From Monosporascus cannonballus (Eukaryota; Ascomycota; Sordariomycetes; Xylariales), in the NCBI GenBank assembly GCA_004154925.1, contig QJNS01000259.1:44869-108868 (forward strand): a stretch of 64,000 nt of DNA. Direction: 5' to 3'. Positions 28,641-40,200 of this stretch are shown piece by piece. The notes beneath the pieces were generated by a model, which saw only the letters and a program-made list of their open reading frames with translations, did not search any database and was not told the origin of the DNA. A program made the translations under genes and the position numbers. Numbering within the stretch: position 1 is the stretch's first letter; each line of letters begins with the position of its first letter.

Positions 28641-30064
28641 AAAATAAAATCTTAACCTATCTAAGAACGACTATAACACTCAATAACTAACGAAATTGTT
28701 TGTAACCCGCTATATAATCTGGTCATCGGCTAATTCACAGCTTTCTAATCATAGATTTTAATTATCTAAGTTTGTTACTACGTTAAAAACATTTATTATA
28801 AATTTCCAAAACATCTTAGCATTATTAATAAACGGTTAATAATAAAACATGCTATCTGGACGTTTAAACTGAGGATATAGTGCGTCGTACAGTGAATAAG
28901 TTACGGCAGATGGCGTATTTGTATCGTTAAATTCGTTAAGAAAATCTGTAAATAGCACAGTAAAAAAGATTAATTTTTACGTTAACTAATCGCTTTTATA
29001 CAATGAAGTTAGAGGTTTAAGTATATATATATCTTTTATCGTTAAGAAGTTATAGAATATGTTTTCGCGGTCTGTGAAATTTTAAAACAAAGTTTTTTTT
29101 AATTTACATTCGTTTAAGCATTTTAAAATATTGTAAATATAAAGGCGTCTTTTTTTAGTCATTATTTACAAAGGGAATCTAGATTTATTAGGCGACAAAA
29201 TATCCTTCTCGCATAATTATAAAGTTTTCATTCAGAAAAACCCTGTTTTTATTTTAAAGAATTAGCAATTTGTTTATTTAAAACAGTGCTTTTAATATAT
29301 ATATTTAAAGTCTTAAACAACTTCGTTTCTAGATATGCATATAATATATTTAACTAACTTTTATCTTCCGCATATTTTAACTTAAATAAACAGTTTTAAC
29401 GTGTTTTAACACATAAGATTTAGCGTTTTAAATTGGTTATTTTGAATTTAACTTAATAATAAAGAAGATTATTACGTATGTTTAAAATAATTAGATATAC
29501 GTAATTATCGTCATATTTGAACCGAATTATAAACTGCATTAAATTATTTTTTAAACTTTTTATAACATTTAAAAAGTATATATATAATTTGAAAGCGTAG
29601 ATACAAGATTTTGTATATAATATATATAATATTCTAGCTTAAATATAAAATAGAGAAATAAATTATAAAATAAATAAAATCAACAGTAGCGAAAAGTGAA
29701 TTAATAAAAGTAAAGAGATATAACTAATCTATAAACATACCTGCAAGGTATTTTAAATAGGAAAAAAGGCTATACGTAAGCACGTTCGAGAACTTTTAGC
29801 GCAGCATTGCTCTAAACAACACATTATCTTATCTTATCGTAATCAGGCCCTATTTTTAATGTCGTAGCTATTTTTTTCGATGCATTACGGCTAAAGCTCT
29901 TTTTTTAAAAAAGAATCAAGCCCTAAAAAGCTTACAGAAATTGTAATACAAGGTTTACTATGGCCTATTTTTAAAGCCGTTTTACATATTATTAAATATA
30001 AGCCTCAAGGAGTTTCTCTTAATAAAAATAGGGTAAAAATCAATATAAAAACAGAAATTATATA

Positions 30065-30923
30065 ACGTATTACATAAGCTCGCGACTTAAACAAGCTCGC
30101 GACTCGTTTTTTGAAGCTTTGCTATAATTAATCCAAACAACTTAACCACAATATATTGAATTAATTTAAATCGACCGTAATCTTCATCGCTAACTATATA
30201 TATAGCCTTAGAACAAATATACGTATTATATCAAGGCTTGCTACGGATGCTATATTGTTATTTTTTTTAACCGTTTTGTAACCGACCACCTTTTAACGCG
30301 TTTAACTTAATATTACCTCCATTTCGAAAGCACTGAAACTGACCGACAAAAAAATAATTACCGACCGAATTCTCAACCTATATACGCGAACGTTTTTTAT
30401 CCGGCTTTAATACGTGGAAAATATTCGCAAAATCCGTCGTATTAAAAGATTACAAAGCGCGTTGTAAGGCTGTAGGGCAAGGCTATAGGGCTTGTTACAG
30501 GGCACGTCTCGAGGCGCGTCGTAAGGCGTATCGTGGTATTACAGGATTTGTCAGAGCAATAATTCGATTTTACGTATTTAAAATAATTAAAACAAACGTT
30601 TCTAACAAAAAAAATCTTTATTATACGGAATAAACAAATTTTTTCGATCGATAAGAAAGGTGGTAGTAAGAAATTCCTGTAAATCGCTGTTAAAGATAGC
30701 AATTGCAAAAAGGTTAAACGGAAGAAATGGTAATATGGCGCTTGCAACAAGCCTTAATATAATACGTACATTTGTTCTAGAGCTGTATATACAATTAGGG
30801 ATAAAGAATACGGTCGATTTAAATCAATTATATATATTGTGGTTAAATTATTTGAATTAATTGTTACAAGATTTCAAAAAACGAATCGCGGACTTGTTTG
30901 AGTCGCAAGCTTGTGTAGTACGT
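30065..30923. mobile_element. Long-inverted-repeat (foldback-type) DNA element, 859 bp, TA-flanked
   Basis: The left end reads acgtattacataagctcgcg and the right end, reverse-complemented, reads acgtactacacaagcttgcg. TA sits directly outside both ends (30063-30064 and 30924-30925). The inverted repeats are long: about 225-265 bp of 30065-30325 match the reverse complement of about 30660-30923. The shared words keep their order, for example taaccacaatatat, atttaaatcgaccgta, agaacaaatRtacgtatta and aaggcttgYt. TA duplication and ACGTA tips fit a Tc1/mariner-type element. The interior (30330-30655) codes for nothing recognisable, so it is non-autonomous. It contains a run of imperfect repeats around the word gtaaggc (about 30465-30540). 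Confidence 0.75.
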
Positions 30924-31439
30924 TAGTATTATTATTGATATATTTAAAACGGCTTTACAGTTCGATATCAAACTGCTTAGTCGTAGCTATTTTAAAAAAG
31001 ATATTACAACAATAAAAAAATGCTTACCTTTTCAATAATTCTATTTTTAACGGAATATGAAATCAGAAAAGTCTGGTTAATAATTTTTCGCATTTATTAA
31101 ATAATTGTTTTATAGATTTAGCTATTTATATAATATAAATATAATTACATTATTCCCAACATTATAATATTATATTTTTAGTCGTATAAATAACGGCATT
31201 TTTTAATATATTTATATTTAAAAACCCGTTCAACTGTTCTGTAATTAATGTAAGTTATAATTGTTATGTTGTAATTATAACAAGCCTTAATATGTAATTA
31301 ACTTTAAAGTTAGGTATTTTTTTAAAAAAACAAATAACTATAAAACGCAAAAAAAGCACCTTTTTCGGAAAATTCGTTCTAAATTCTTACTTTTTTCTTT
31401 TAGGAAAATTGGATTTAATTAGTTAATTTTAATCTGTTG

Positions 31440-31826
31440 ACACAGTACATTGAAATACGAGCCAGCTTTGCCTGAGTTCCTCAGGCAATCGTCATCCTCA
31501 TCTAGAAAGTCTTTTACCAATAAAAATTTTCTCCAATTCATTTGACCATGAACAAGCCAAGATATGCAAAGCCCAACTAGTGCTTAGTGACGTGTTCTTG
31601 ACCCAGCACTCCAAGTATGCAGCCTCTGCTTTTCATCACATTTTCCAAAACGATAAAGATGCAGAATGAAAATCATCGACTTTCAACACTACAGATTACA
31701 TCCATGCCAGAATGAAGTAGCTATTAAAGAGAGAAGGCATCCCATCTATTTGTTTCTCCCGTCAGAACTCTACACAAGTATTCTTATCACTTATTCCATC
31801 AACAGCATCCCAATCGACTCGCAATC
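31440..31826 (+). promoter_or_regulatory. Upstream region and probable 5' leader of the small gene
   Basis: Composition turns normal at about 31440, so this is the only un-RIPed DNA in front of the gene at 31827. The last 90 bases are pyrimidine-rich with little G, as fungal leaders often are. No clear TATA box is seen. A plus-strand frame stays open from about 31455 to 31668 (roughly 70 codons, with residues such as AQLVLSDVFLTQHSKYAASA) but has no ATG. It may be a decayed exon or chance. Confidence 0.4.
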
Positions 31827-32198
31827 ATGGTTTACTACGCCTATGCCAAAAACGTGAGTACCTACTCACTATGAAATCAGTCCAAGAAAATCCTAACTTT
31901 TGAATAGTCCAATGACGATTGGTCTTGGCGATATGTCATCATCGCTCCTACTTTCCACATCCTCAATGACTGGTACAACGCGGTCAGGGGCAGAGTCGGA
32001 GAGGATGTACTCTGGCGGGTTTCTGATGATTTCTACGTCTTCAATAGACAGAGGCTCAATCTTGGAAGAAGCACCACCACAGGCGCAGAAGCCCCTCAGT
32101 TCATGAACAAGCTGATTTTTCAGCTGCTCAGCGACAATGAGGGCAGAAACATTACTACTTTTGTTAATGAGCTTGCAAATACACGAACTGCGGCCTAA
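31827..32198 (+). CDS. Small intact two-exon gene, 105-aa protein of unknown function
   Basis: Exon 1 is 31827-31853 (MVYYAYAKN) and exon 2 is 31908-32198, ending in TAA. The 54-bp intron 31854-31907 has GTGAGT at the donor, CTAAC shortly before the end and TAG at the acceptor, and joins in phase 0. The ATG lies in gcaatcATGG, a good fungal context. The protein is hydrophilic and lacks Cys. It has several aromatic residues near the start (DDWSWRYVIIAPTFHILNDW), a middle part with Arg and Asp, and a C-terminal stretch (FMNKLIFQLLSDNEGRN) that looks helical. No signal peptide or membrane segment is apparent. I recognise no family. Codon third positions are mixed and not AT-biased, unlike the flanks, and there are no RIP stops. 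A longer antisense frame at 31893-32291 overlaps it, but the plus-strand reading is better supported by the intron. Transcription is not shown. Confidence 0.72.
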
Positions 32199-32678
32199 GC
32201 ACCTTCCCTTTTTGATATTTATGGCTTGGCAACATTGGAAGAAGTTTGCGGCAATTCCCCAGCTTTTCATGCCACCATCACGGATTACCATAATAGTTAG
32301 GTCACACGCAAAGCGAGACCAAATTCATTCATTTGCAGGTTCATTACAATGAATGATAAATCCTATTCCCTCATGCTTTCTCTCATTTCCAGCCACATTT
32401 GCGTCATGCAACTGAACTGATCTACCCTTCAGTAGATGTGTTGGAAATCTGATTGACAACTCACACGTTCTCTGTTCAAACCATGTTTAAAGGAAAGCCT
32501 TGTGCATAGATACGACGAAATCCCTAGGAGCAAATCGTAGAAAATGACCACTAAATAGCGACCATGGCTCTGCACGGCTTAGGTATTGGTCGTAGACTCA
32601 AGTTCTCATTGGTACATATATGCAGGTACATGGGACCATCCGGTATAGGATAATTAAATCTTGAAGTTAATACAATTA
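32199..32678 (+). other. 3' flank of the small gene up to LTR-A
   Basis: Normal composition continues to about 32670, then an LTR-A copy begins. The stretch should hold the 3' end of the transcript. I see no further reading frame that I would call a gene, and no hairpin that stands out. Confidence 0.5.
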
Positions 32679-33076
32679 TGTGACGGCTAGGGGGTTTAAC
32701 CAACTATTAAACCTTAGTCGTACAGGTTTATGTTGGTAGGAATATCATGGGAATCTGAACAGCGGATATAATAACTTGTTACGTCTCGTAATACCAAAAA
32801 TCCCTTAGGGAACAAATTATCATTAAAAGTTGGTGTAATTTAAATTATGGATCTATCGGTCATATATATCCATATCCTGGCTTAAAATACTTAAACGGCT
32901 TAATCACTTAAAGTTCTTAAACTCGTTAAATTTTTTTTTCAACAATTTAAAAGGCTTAAAATATTTGATATCTTAAGGTTTTTAAACTAGTTACGTAACT
33001 TCGTAATAATAGTCGAAATATAATTCTTTTAAAAATGGACCGTTTATAAATTAACTAAAAGCGTTCAATTATAATA
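32679..33076 (-). repeat. LTR-A copy 4 (antisense), weakly RIPed
   Basis: The left end tgtgacggctaggg is nearly unmutated, and the right end is tataata followed by cgattttttccaaaatc, the reverse complement of a purine tract. This is the variant with CTTAA-type internal repeats (32880-32990), which makes it longer (398 bp) than the 352-373 bp of the plain variant. With the copy at 35069 it can be read as the 3' LTR of a 2.7-kb minus-strand element (32679-35420). No matching target duplication was found. Confidence 0.65.
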
Positions 33077-33488
33077 CGATTTTTTCCAAAATCTTTATTT
33101 TTAATAATTAAGTCGTTTATTTATTAATTTAAACAAATAAGTTTGTTTTATATTTAATATATTACATCGTATTTAAGAATTTGGTTTTAGCAACAGTATT
33201 AATGTTTGACTTTTAATATACATTTTAATTTTCGGAATAAAAAAAGTAAATTACTAAATCGCCTATGATTCCTCAAAATATATTTGGTGTATTCGTTATA
33301 ATAATTCTCATAATGTTTTCCAACTATAGAAAACAAAATATTAAATGTGTTTGAATTTACAAAACCGTTTATAAGATAGAAAGAAATATCGTCGAAAACT
33401 AATTCGGGCCACTGTTAACAGATTTAACCGCATATCGAAACAAAAACAACTTTTTCGTCGTCGAAATATTAAAATATTTCGTCTTAAT

Positions 33489-33805
33489 TATTACGTTCTG
33501 ACAAGCCACGGCCTTTAAAAACGGTTGCAATAAGAACAGCCAAGGAAATAAAGTGGATCAGATTACTTAACGGATCACTAACTTATTAATAATAAGCTCA
33601 TAAACTAAAACTAAAATATATACGTTTGATATTTCATTAATTGAATTTATAATAATGTATAATACAATTTCGTTATTTAAAATACATATAATATACGAAA
33701 AACAATTAATTAATATACTAATTACTTGAAATATTCAGATATTTTTATTAATATATGGGACTAGAACTAAGATTTAATAATGAATTAAACCGTTTAATTA
33801 TTATA
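33489..33805 (+). repeat. LTR-A copy 5 (sense)
   Basis: It begins tattacgttctgacaagcc, corresponding to TGTTACGATTTGGCAA at 42479. It ends near aaaccgtttaattattata, the RIPed form of the family's CGTCACA end. It lies inside the interval between the antisense copies at 32679 and 35069, so it is nested or rearranged. Its 317 bp suggest a small internal loss. Confidence 0.55.
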
Positions 33806-35068
33806 TATAATATATAGTTATTTATAATACTATTAAACTATAAGGAATATTATTAATATTATATTTATTAAGTAATAATTAATTTACAAAATATTTAAAA
33901 ATAATATAAGTTTAAATAAAACAGCCTAATCACTCCGTTTAATAAAGAAAAAGAATTTCGACGATTAAACTTTTTAAACGTGCGGCTTGTTTATTTAGAC
34001 AAAACAATATTAACCATAATAAATCGTTTTAAGTAATGTACGAAAAGCTTAAAAGCAAAATTGAAATTTCAGATATTAATAAAATTCTTAAAGAAAATTA
34101 AATTATTTAAGTAAACTTTATTAGCGTATTAAAAAGGGGTTTAAAATGTTTACAGTTAAATTATTTAACAATATTTCCGTAAAATTGTAATTATTTCTTA
34201 TATACTATCGATTCTATTTTGAATATTTTCTTATTTCTTTTATTATATTTTTAGTATGGATAAAACTTTTAATCGGAAAAATAAAGCGTACAAATAGTAC
34301 GAATATATAATAATTACTAATATTTTTAATAAATATTAACGAAAGTTTTCGTAAAAAATAAAGGAAAAAGTAAAGGCAAAAATATAAATCCAATAGTTAT
34401 AACAAAAGGATTTAGTATTTAATTACGATCACACTTTTATTTAATTAATATTAAAATTACGCAGTTCGACGATTTAAGAAAATATAGATAAGCAAATTCT
34501 TAATACGGACTAATTTAAATATTTATTATATTATATTACTTTACTAATTAAAATCGATAATCGATAATAAACCTGGTATATTAAGAACGTTAAAATCAAA
34601 TACGATAATAAATCTCGAATTTACACTAATTTCTCGCGATGTAACAATACTTCGTATGGTACTATTTTAAGGTCTATAAAATTTAAGGCTATATATAAAA
34701 GAATTAAAATTAAAAGAAATATTACAATTAATGACAAACACAATATAAAGTATGCAATTATGTTTTATTTAAAAAGCCTGGACAAAATAATTAAATATAA
34801 ATAATAAAATATAACATAAAAAAGTAAAAAGTTTTAGAAAGTTTATTGATATAATTTAAACCTAATACGAATAAAGACAATTATGATAAAACATCCGATA
34901 TAAAATATAAAGAGCTAAAATATTAATTTAAAAGGTATTAAGAAAATAATAATACGCATTAAAGAAAAATTCGAAAAAACGAAATATAAATAAAGAATAT
35001 TAAATTTAAAACATTTAATCAATATAGCAAATGTACGACGTATATTATAAATAATGAAAATACTTTAT

Positions 35069-35420
35069 TATGACGGCTATGCGGTTTAACCAATTATTAA
35101 ACCTAAGTCGTACGGGTTTATGTTATCAGAAATATCGTGAGAATCTGAGTAATAGATATAGTAGTTTATTATATCTCGTAATATGAAGGGTATTTTAGTT
35201 AACAAATTATTTAAATTAGGGAAAGAATAAATATATATTTTATACAGGCTATTTGGATCTTTATTAGATTTAAATCTTATTATAGATTTAATGTTATTGG
35301 ATTCAAATAATTTTATATAGATTTACTTATGTTTTTGACGTTAAAAAAGATCCAAAATTACGTAACCTTTTTGCGTAGATCCAACCGCTTTCGCGACCGC
35401 TCCTGGTTTGGGTCGTAATA
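35069..35420 (-). repeat. LTR-A copy 6 (antisense)
   Basis: It runs from tatgacggctatgcggttta to ggtttgggtcgtaata, 352 bp. The right flank is ordinary AT sequence without the purine tract seen beside copies 1, 3 and 4. It therefore fits the outer edge of a 5' LTR of a minus-strand element. Confidence 0.65.
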
Positions 35421-36849
35421 TTTATATATAACAAATTAAAAAAATATTTATTAACGAATTAAACGTATATATGAACAAGATTTAATTCTCTCAATTAAAC
35501 TGGAAATAATAGAGCGAAAAAATGATACTTTTAATATTTTGAAATTATTATAATTTAAAATAATATCAATACATAAATAAGTCTATAATATTAATTAAAA
35601 AAAGCAATTTTTATAACAAGACTCCTGCATAACTAACATAATTATTAAACTATAATCACATTTTCCTAATACATTGTAAAAAGGTGTTATCAAAAAATAA
35701 AAAATTATAAACGATTTAATAAAATATTATATATTATAGGGAGAAACAATATATAAAATAACAGAAATCCTAAGTTAATGAAACAGTTTAATATATTTCG
35801 AAAAGTAAATGCGCCGATAAAAATAATAAAAATAATAATTATATATATTATATATAAATATTTAAATAGAGTTCAATAAATTTGAAAGAAATGAAAAAGG
35901 TTTATATATAAATCAGCTGTCAAAAAACGGAATTTAAAAAGTTCAAGATATCATTTTAAAAAGGTTTTAAATATAACGTTAAAAAAAGTTCATAACTTTA
36001 TTATTTAAAAGTACCAATCGGAATATATTGATATTCCGGAATAAGAACTTACGAAATTTTAAACAAAAATTTTATTATATCGAATATTATTATTTAATTT
36101 CAATTATGAAAAAAATATACATTAAGGTTTTATATAATTACGAATGCCGATAATCAAAATATCTATTTATAAAAACGGAAACGCTTAATCCGAATTGATT
36201 ATTTTAAAATTTCTTCTTAAATTATATTATTAAATCATTAATTTTAATCTTATTTTAATTACAAAATACAACATCTTCTTGGTGATATTAGAAATATATT
36301 AGTGTAAGGCTTAATTTATAAAGAAAATAAATCAATAATATTTATTTTATATTGCATTACAAAATACAATATGGGAAATAATTTGTTAGTTAAAAAAATA
36401 AAATATTTAAAAGATTTAAGATATTATTATTACCAAAATAAATTTTAAATGATTAAACACTAAGTTAAATTTTAATTTAAAAAATTAACAATTTAAATAA
36501 TATATTATGATAACACTGCAATATAAAGCTTGTTTGAAAATAAACTTAGTATAAATTACTAGAATATAATAAATAAAATGTTAAATTAATTTAAAAACAA
36601 CGTATTTACGATATGTATTTTATTTATAAATTTAACAAAAATACATTATATATTTTGAAAAAGTTTTCGAAAGTTACTTAAAAAAAGAATATAAATGCGA
36701 TTACCGAACTTATTTATAAAATATTTTGTATATTTAATATAAAAGAAAAATTTCAAATTATGATCTTAAATTAATTAACGATAATTAAATGGTAATATTA
36801 CCTTTAAACATCAAAATTGAAAATCGATTTTACAGAGTTGAATAATTTA

Positions 36850-37222
36850 TGTTACGACCTAGGCCAAGATCGACTACGAAAACGGTCGAACCTTCACGGA
36901 AGAGTTATGTAATTTAAATCTCTCCGAACAAAAAGATCCAAATAAATCTATATAAAATTATTCATATTATATAAAAACAAATTTATAATAGCTTCAAGAT
37001 TTACTAAAAAAAGTAATGAATGTATATAAAATATATATTCTGATTATTTTTATAATTTAAATTTAATATTATTATAATAATATTATATTATTTAAATCGC
37101 TTTTCGTATTACGAAATATAATTTAGTTATTATATATATTTTTCACAGATTTGCGATGCTTTTATTAATATTAACCTGTATAATTTAAATTTAATAATTA
37201 CTTAAATTATTTAGCCGTTATA
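36850..37222 (+). repeat. LTR-A copy 7, 5' LTR of the 5.3-kb element
   Basis: It starts tgttacgacctaggccaag and ends gccgttata. The middle follows the family: gtcgaaccttcacgg, then gcgatgcttttattaatat, then cctgtataattt. The sequence in front of it lacks a purine tract, as expected for a 5' LTR. Confidence 0.7.
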
Positions 37223-40200
37223 TCTTATATATTTGTATTTAATAATATTATTATTATTGTATCGATTAACTAATAATTACTTTACGATATTTTTTAAAAT
37301 ATATATATATATTAAATTTAATTAATAATAAATTTATTTAACTTAACAAAACCTTTTTTAATGATCTAACTTTCTACACGTATGTATTGTTTTTTCTTTT
37401 TTTGAAAAAGAAGGTTTATCGAATTATTTTGAACGAAACTTGAAAAATTCGAATATAAAGATAAAATAAAAGATATTAAAACATTTTTTAAAATAGATTA
37501 AATTATATAATTAAATTTTAAAAAAATTAATAATAAATTAAAACGCTTTTAAATTGAAATTATTTAATAATATATTTATAAATTATAATTACTTTTAAAT
37601 AATATCAAACGTATTTCAGATATTCCTTTAATTGTTTTCTTATATTTATTGTATAAAAAAATATATAATCGGGTATTTTACAAATAACGTAGTTATTTAA
37701 TTTAGATATATTATAAAAACCTATATTCCTATATTTTCGGTAAAATAAAACCCAAATATTATATATATTTAAGTAACAATTATAAATAATTAAAGTAAAT
37801 ATTAATAAACTTTTTCGTAATAAAAAACAAAAGAAATAAGGACTAAAATATCCATTTAAGAACTTTAACAAAAAGTTTAATATTTAACTATAATTATATG
37901 TATATTTAAATATTGTTTAAATTAAAGTAAATATAAAAAGTATTAATGCTTAAGTTTTTCGACACTATAAACAATGTAAAAGGGCTATTTAAATTTAATA
38001 AAGTTAAACTTTTCTTAAAGTATATTTGTGCGATAATTACATTTAATAATTTAATAATATATTTACTATATAAGAAATATTAAAATTTAATATAATTATC
38101 AATTTTAAATAAATAGTAATATATCCTGATATAATAAGATTTTATATAATGCCGTATTAAGATTTGTAAACCCTAAATTTATATTTTATAATAATTAAAA
38201 ATATAATAATATAATTAAATATTAAGATTTATAAATAAATATAATAATAATTAAAAATATTATAATAATATTATTAATATATTTTAATATTAATATAAAA
38301 TAAGGTTATTATCATAAAAAACTATAATACATTTATGAATATAATTTAAACCTAATACAAAAAATATTATAATAATACAAACCTTTATAAAGAGTTAAAT
38401 TAATACGTATTAAGAAAATAATATTATACTTTAAAAATAATTTAAAAAAATAATAAAACAAAATAAAAAAATAATTTAAAATCTTTAATAAATATAATAA
38501 AATAAAGATAATATATTAGAAACAAAAAATAAATTTAATATATAATAAATAAAAAAGATTATTTATTAATATATTAAATTTATATATAAAACTTATTTTA
38601 TTTTTCAAATTAAATCGGAAATAAAAAACAAATAAAATTTATTCTAAATATAATTAAATTATTATATATAAAATACTTTTAATAAATATATAATATTAAA
38701 AATTTATTAAAAATATAATATCTTTAAAAGGTTTTGTTTAACTTTTTATAATTTATATAATTATTAAATTATAAAAAGATTATTTTAATATATTATATAA
38801 AATATTATTAAAAAATATTATAAATTTAAAAAAAAATTAAAAAACTTTTAGTATAATTTACAATTATATTAAATAAATAATAAAATATAAAAACCCTAAA
38901 AGAATATTTTATAATATATAAAAATATATTTAATTTTAATAAATTTAATATAATTAGATAAAATATATTTTAAAAAATAACTTTAAAAATTTAATATAAA
39001 ATAATAAACTTAAACCAAATTTATAAAACTTAAAAATAAATTTAAAAAAATATTTAAAAAAATTATAAAATATTTAAATTTAAAAAAATAAAATAAAATT
39101 TAAATATAATACGAATAACCGATAATAAATATATTATTTTAAATATATAAATTAAAATTTTTAATATATTATAATAATAAATAAAAAATATTATAAATAA
39201 TTTTAAATTTATAAAATTATAAATATTAAAATTTATTATTTTAAATTTTTATTTAAAATAATATTAAATATTTAATTTGGATTTTATTGTATTTAAATAT
39301 TATATAATAAATTTATAAATTTATTAAATATATTAATATAAAATTATATAAAATATAAATTAAATTTATAAAATTTATTTTATATTTTATTAATATATAA
39401 AATACAAAATATTTTTATTTTTTATATATAATAAAAAGAAATTATAAATATAATTATAAAAATATATTATATTATAATTATTATTAAATTAATTTTAAAT
39501 ATATTTATAAAATAATTTAAAATAATAATAAATAAAATTATATAATATATTTTTTTAAAAATTTTTTATAAAATATAAATTATATATTAATAATAAAATA
39601 ATTTTAAATAATAATTAATTATTAATAAATAACTTATTATAATAATAAAAATTAAATTTATTTTTTATAATTATTTTAAAAAATTTTATTTTATAAAAAT
39701 ATTTAATTTATAAAATTAAAATTTAAAAATAAATATAAATATATTAAAAATAAAATAAATAAAAATAAAAATTAATATTAAAATATTATTTATATTATAA
39801 AAATATTTATTAATATTAAAAAAAATATAAAAATTTATTAATAATATTTTAATATATTATAAATTTTAAATTTTAAAAATTTTTTAATAATATTTTTATT
39901 TATTATTTTAATTATATTTCTTATATTTATATATAAAAAAATATAAAGATTATAAAATATTTAATATTTTTAAAAATATTAAATTATTAATTATTATAAA
40001 ATATAAAATTTTTAAAATATATTTAAAAATTTAAAATTATATTTATTAAATTATAAATAAATAAATATTAATAATAATAAAAATAAAATAAATATAATTT
40101 TAATTTATTTATAATTAAATTTAATAAAAATATTATATAATAATAATAAATAAAATAATTTAAAAAATTAAAATAAATAATTTTATTATTTTAAAATTAA

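Larger units (their letters stand above)
5570..31430. other. AT-rich gene desert II, about 26 kb
   Basis: The block is A/T-dominated with frequent stops in all frames. Open stretches of 60-114 codons are rich in Ile, Asn, Lys, Phe, Tyr and Leu and show no domain, so I treat them as chance. Unlike 45-55 kb, this block keeps many CpA/TpG words (tgcaa, acatg, cattt), so it is less sharply RIP-marked. Recognisable contents are repeat B at 9505 and 28485, a MITE copy at 10704, a repeat pair at 12780 and 20340, and a long-inverted-repeat element at 30065, all listed separately. I see nothing assignable in the rest. Confidence 0.8.

Noticed and set aside
5570..31430. Open frames of 60-114 codons such as 11239-11472, 22518-22700 and 23517-23861
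   Set aside because: Their composition is set by A/T content (Ile, Asn, Lys, Phe, Tyr, Leu), there is no domain or splice context, and flanking stops are dense. They are chance frames.
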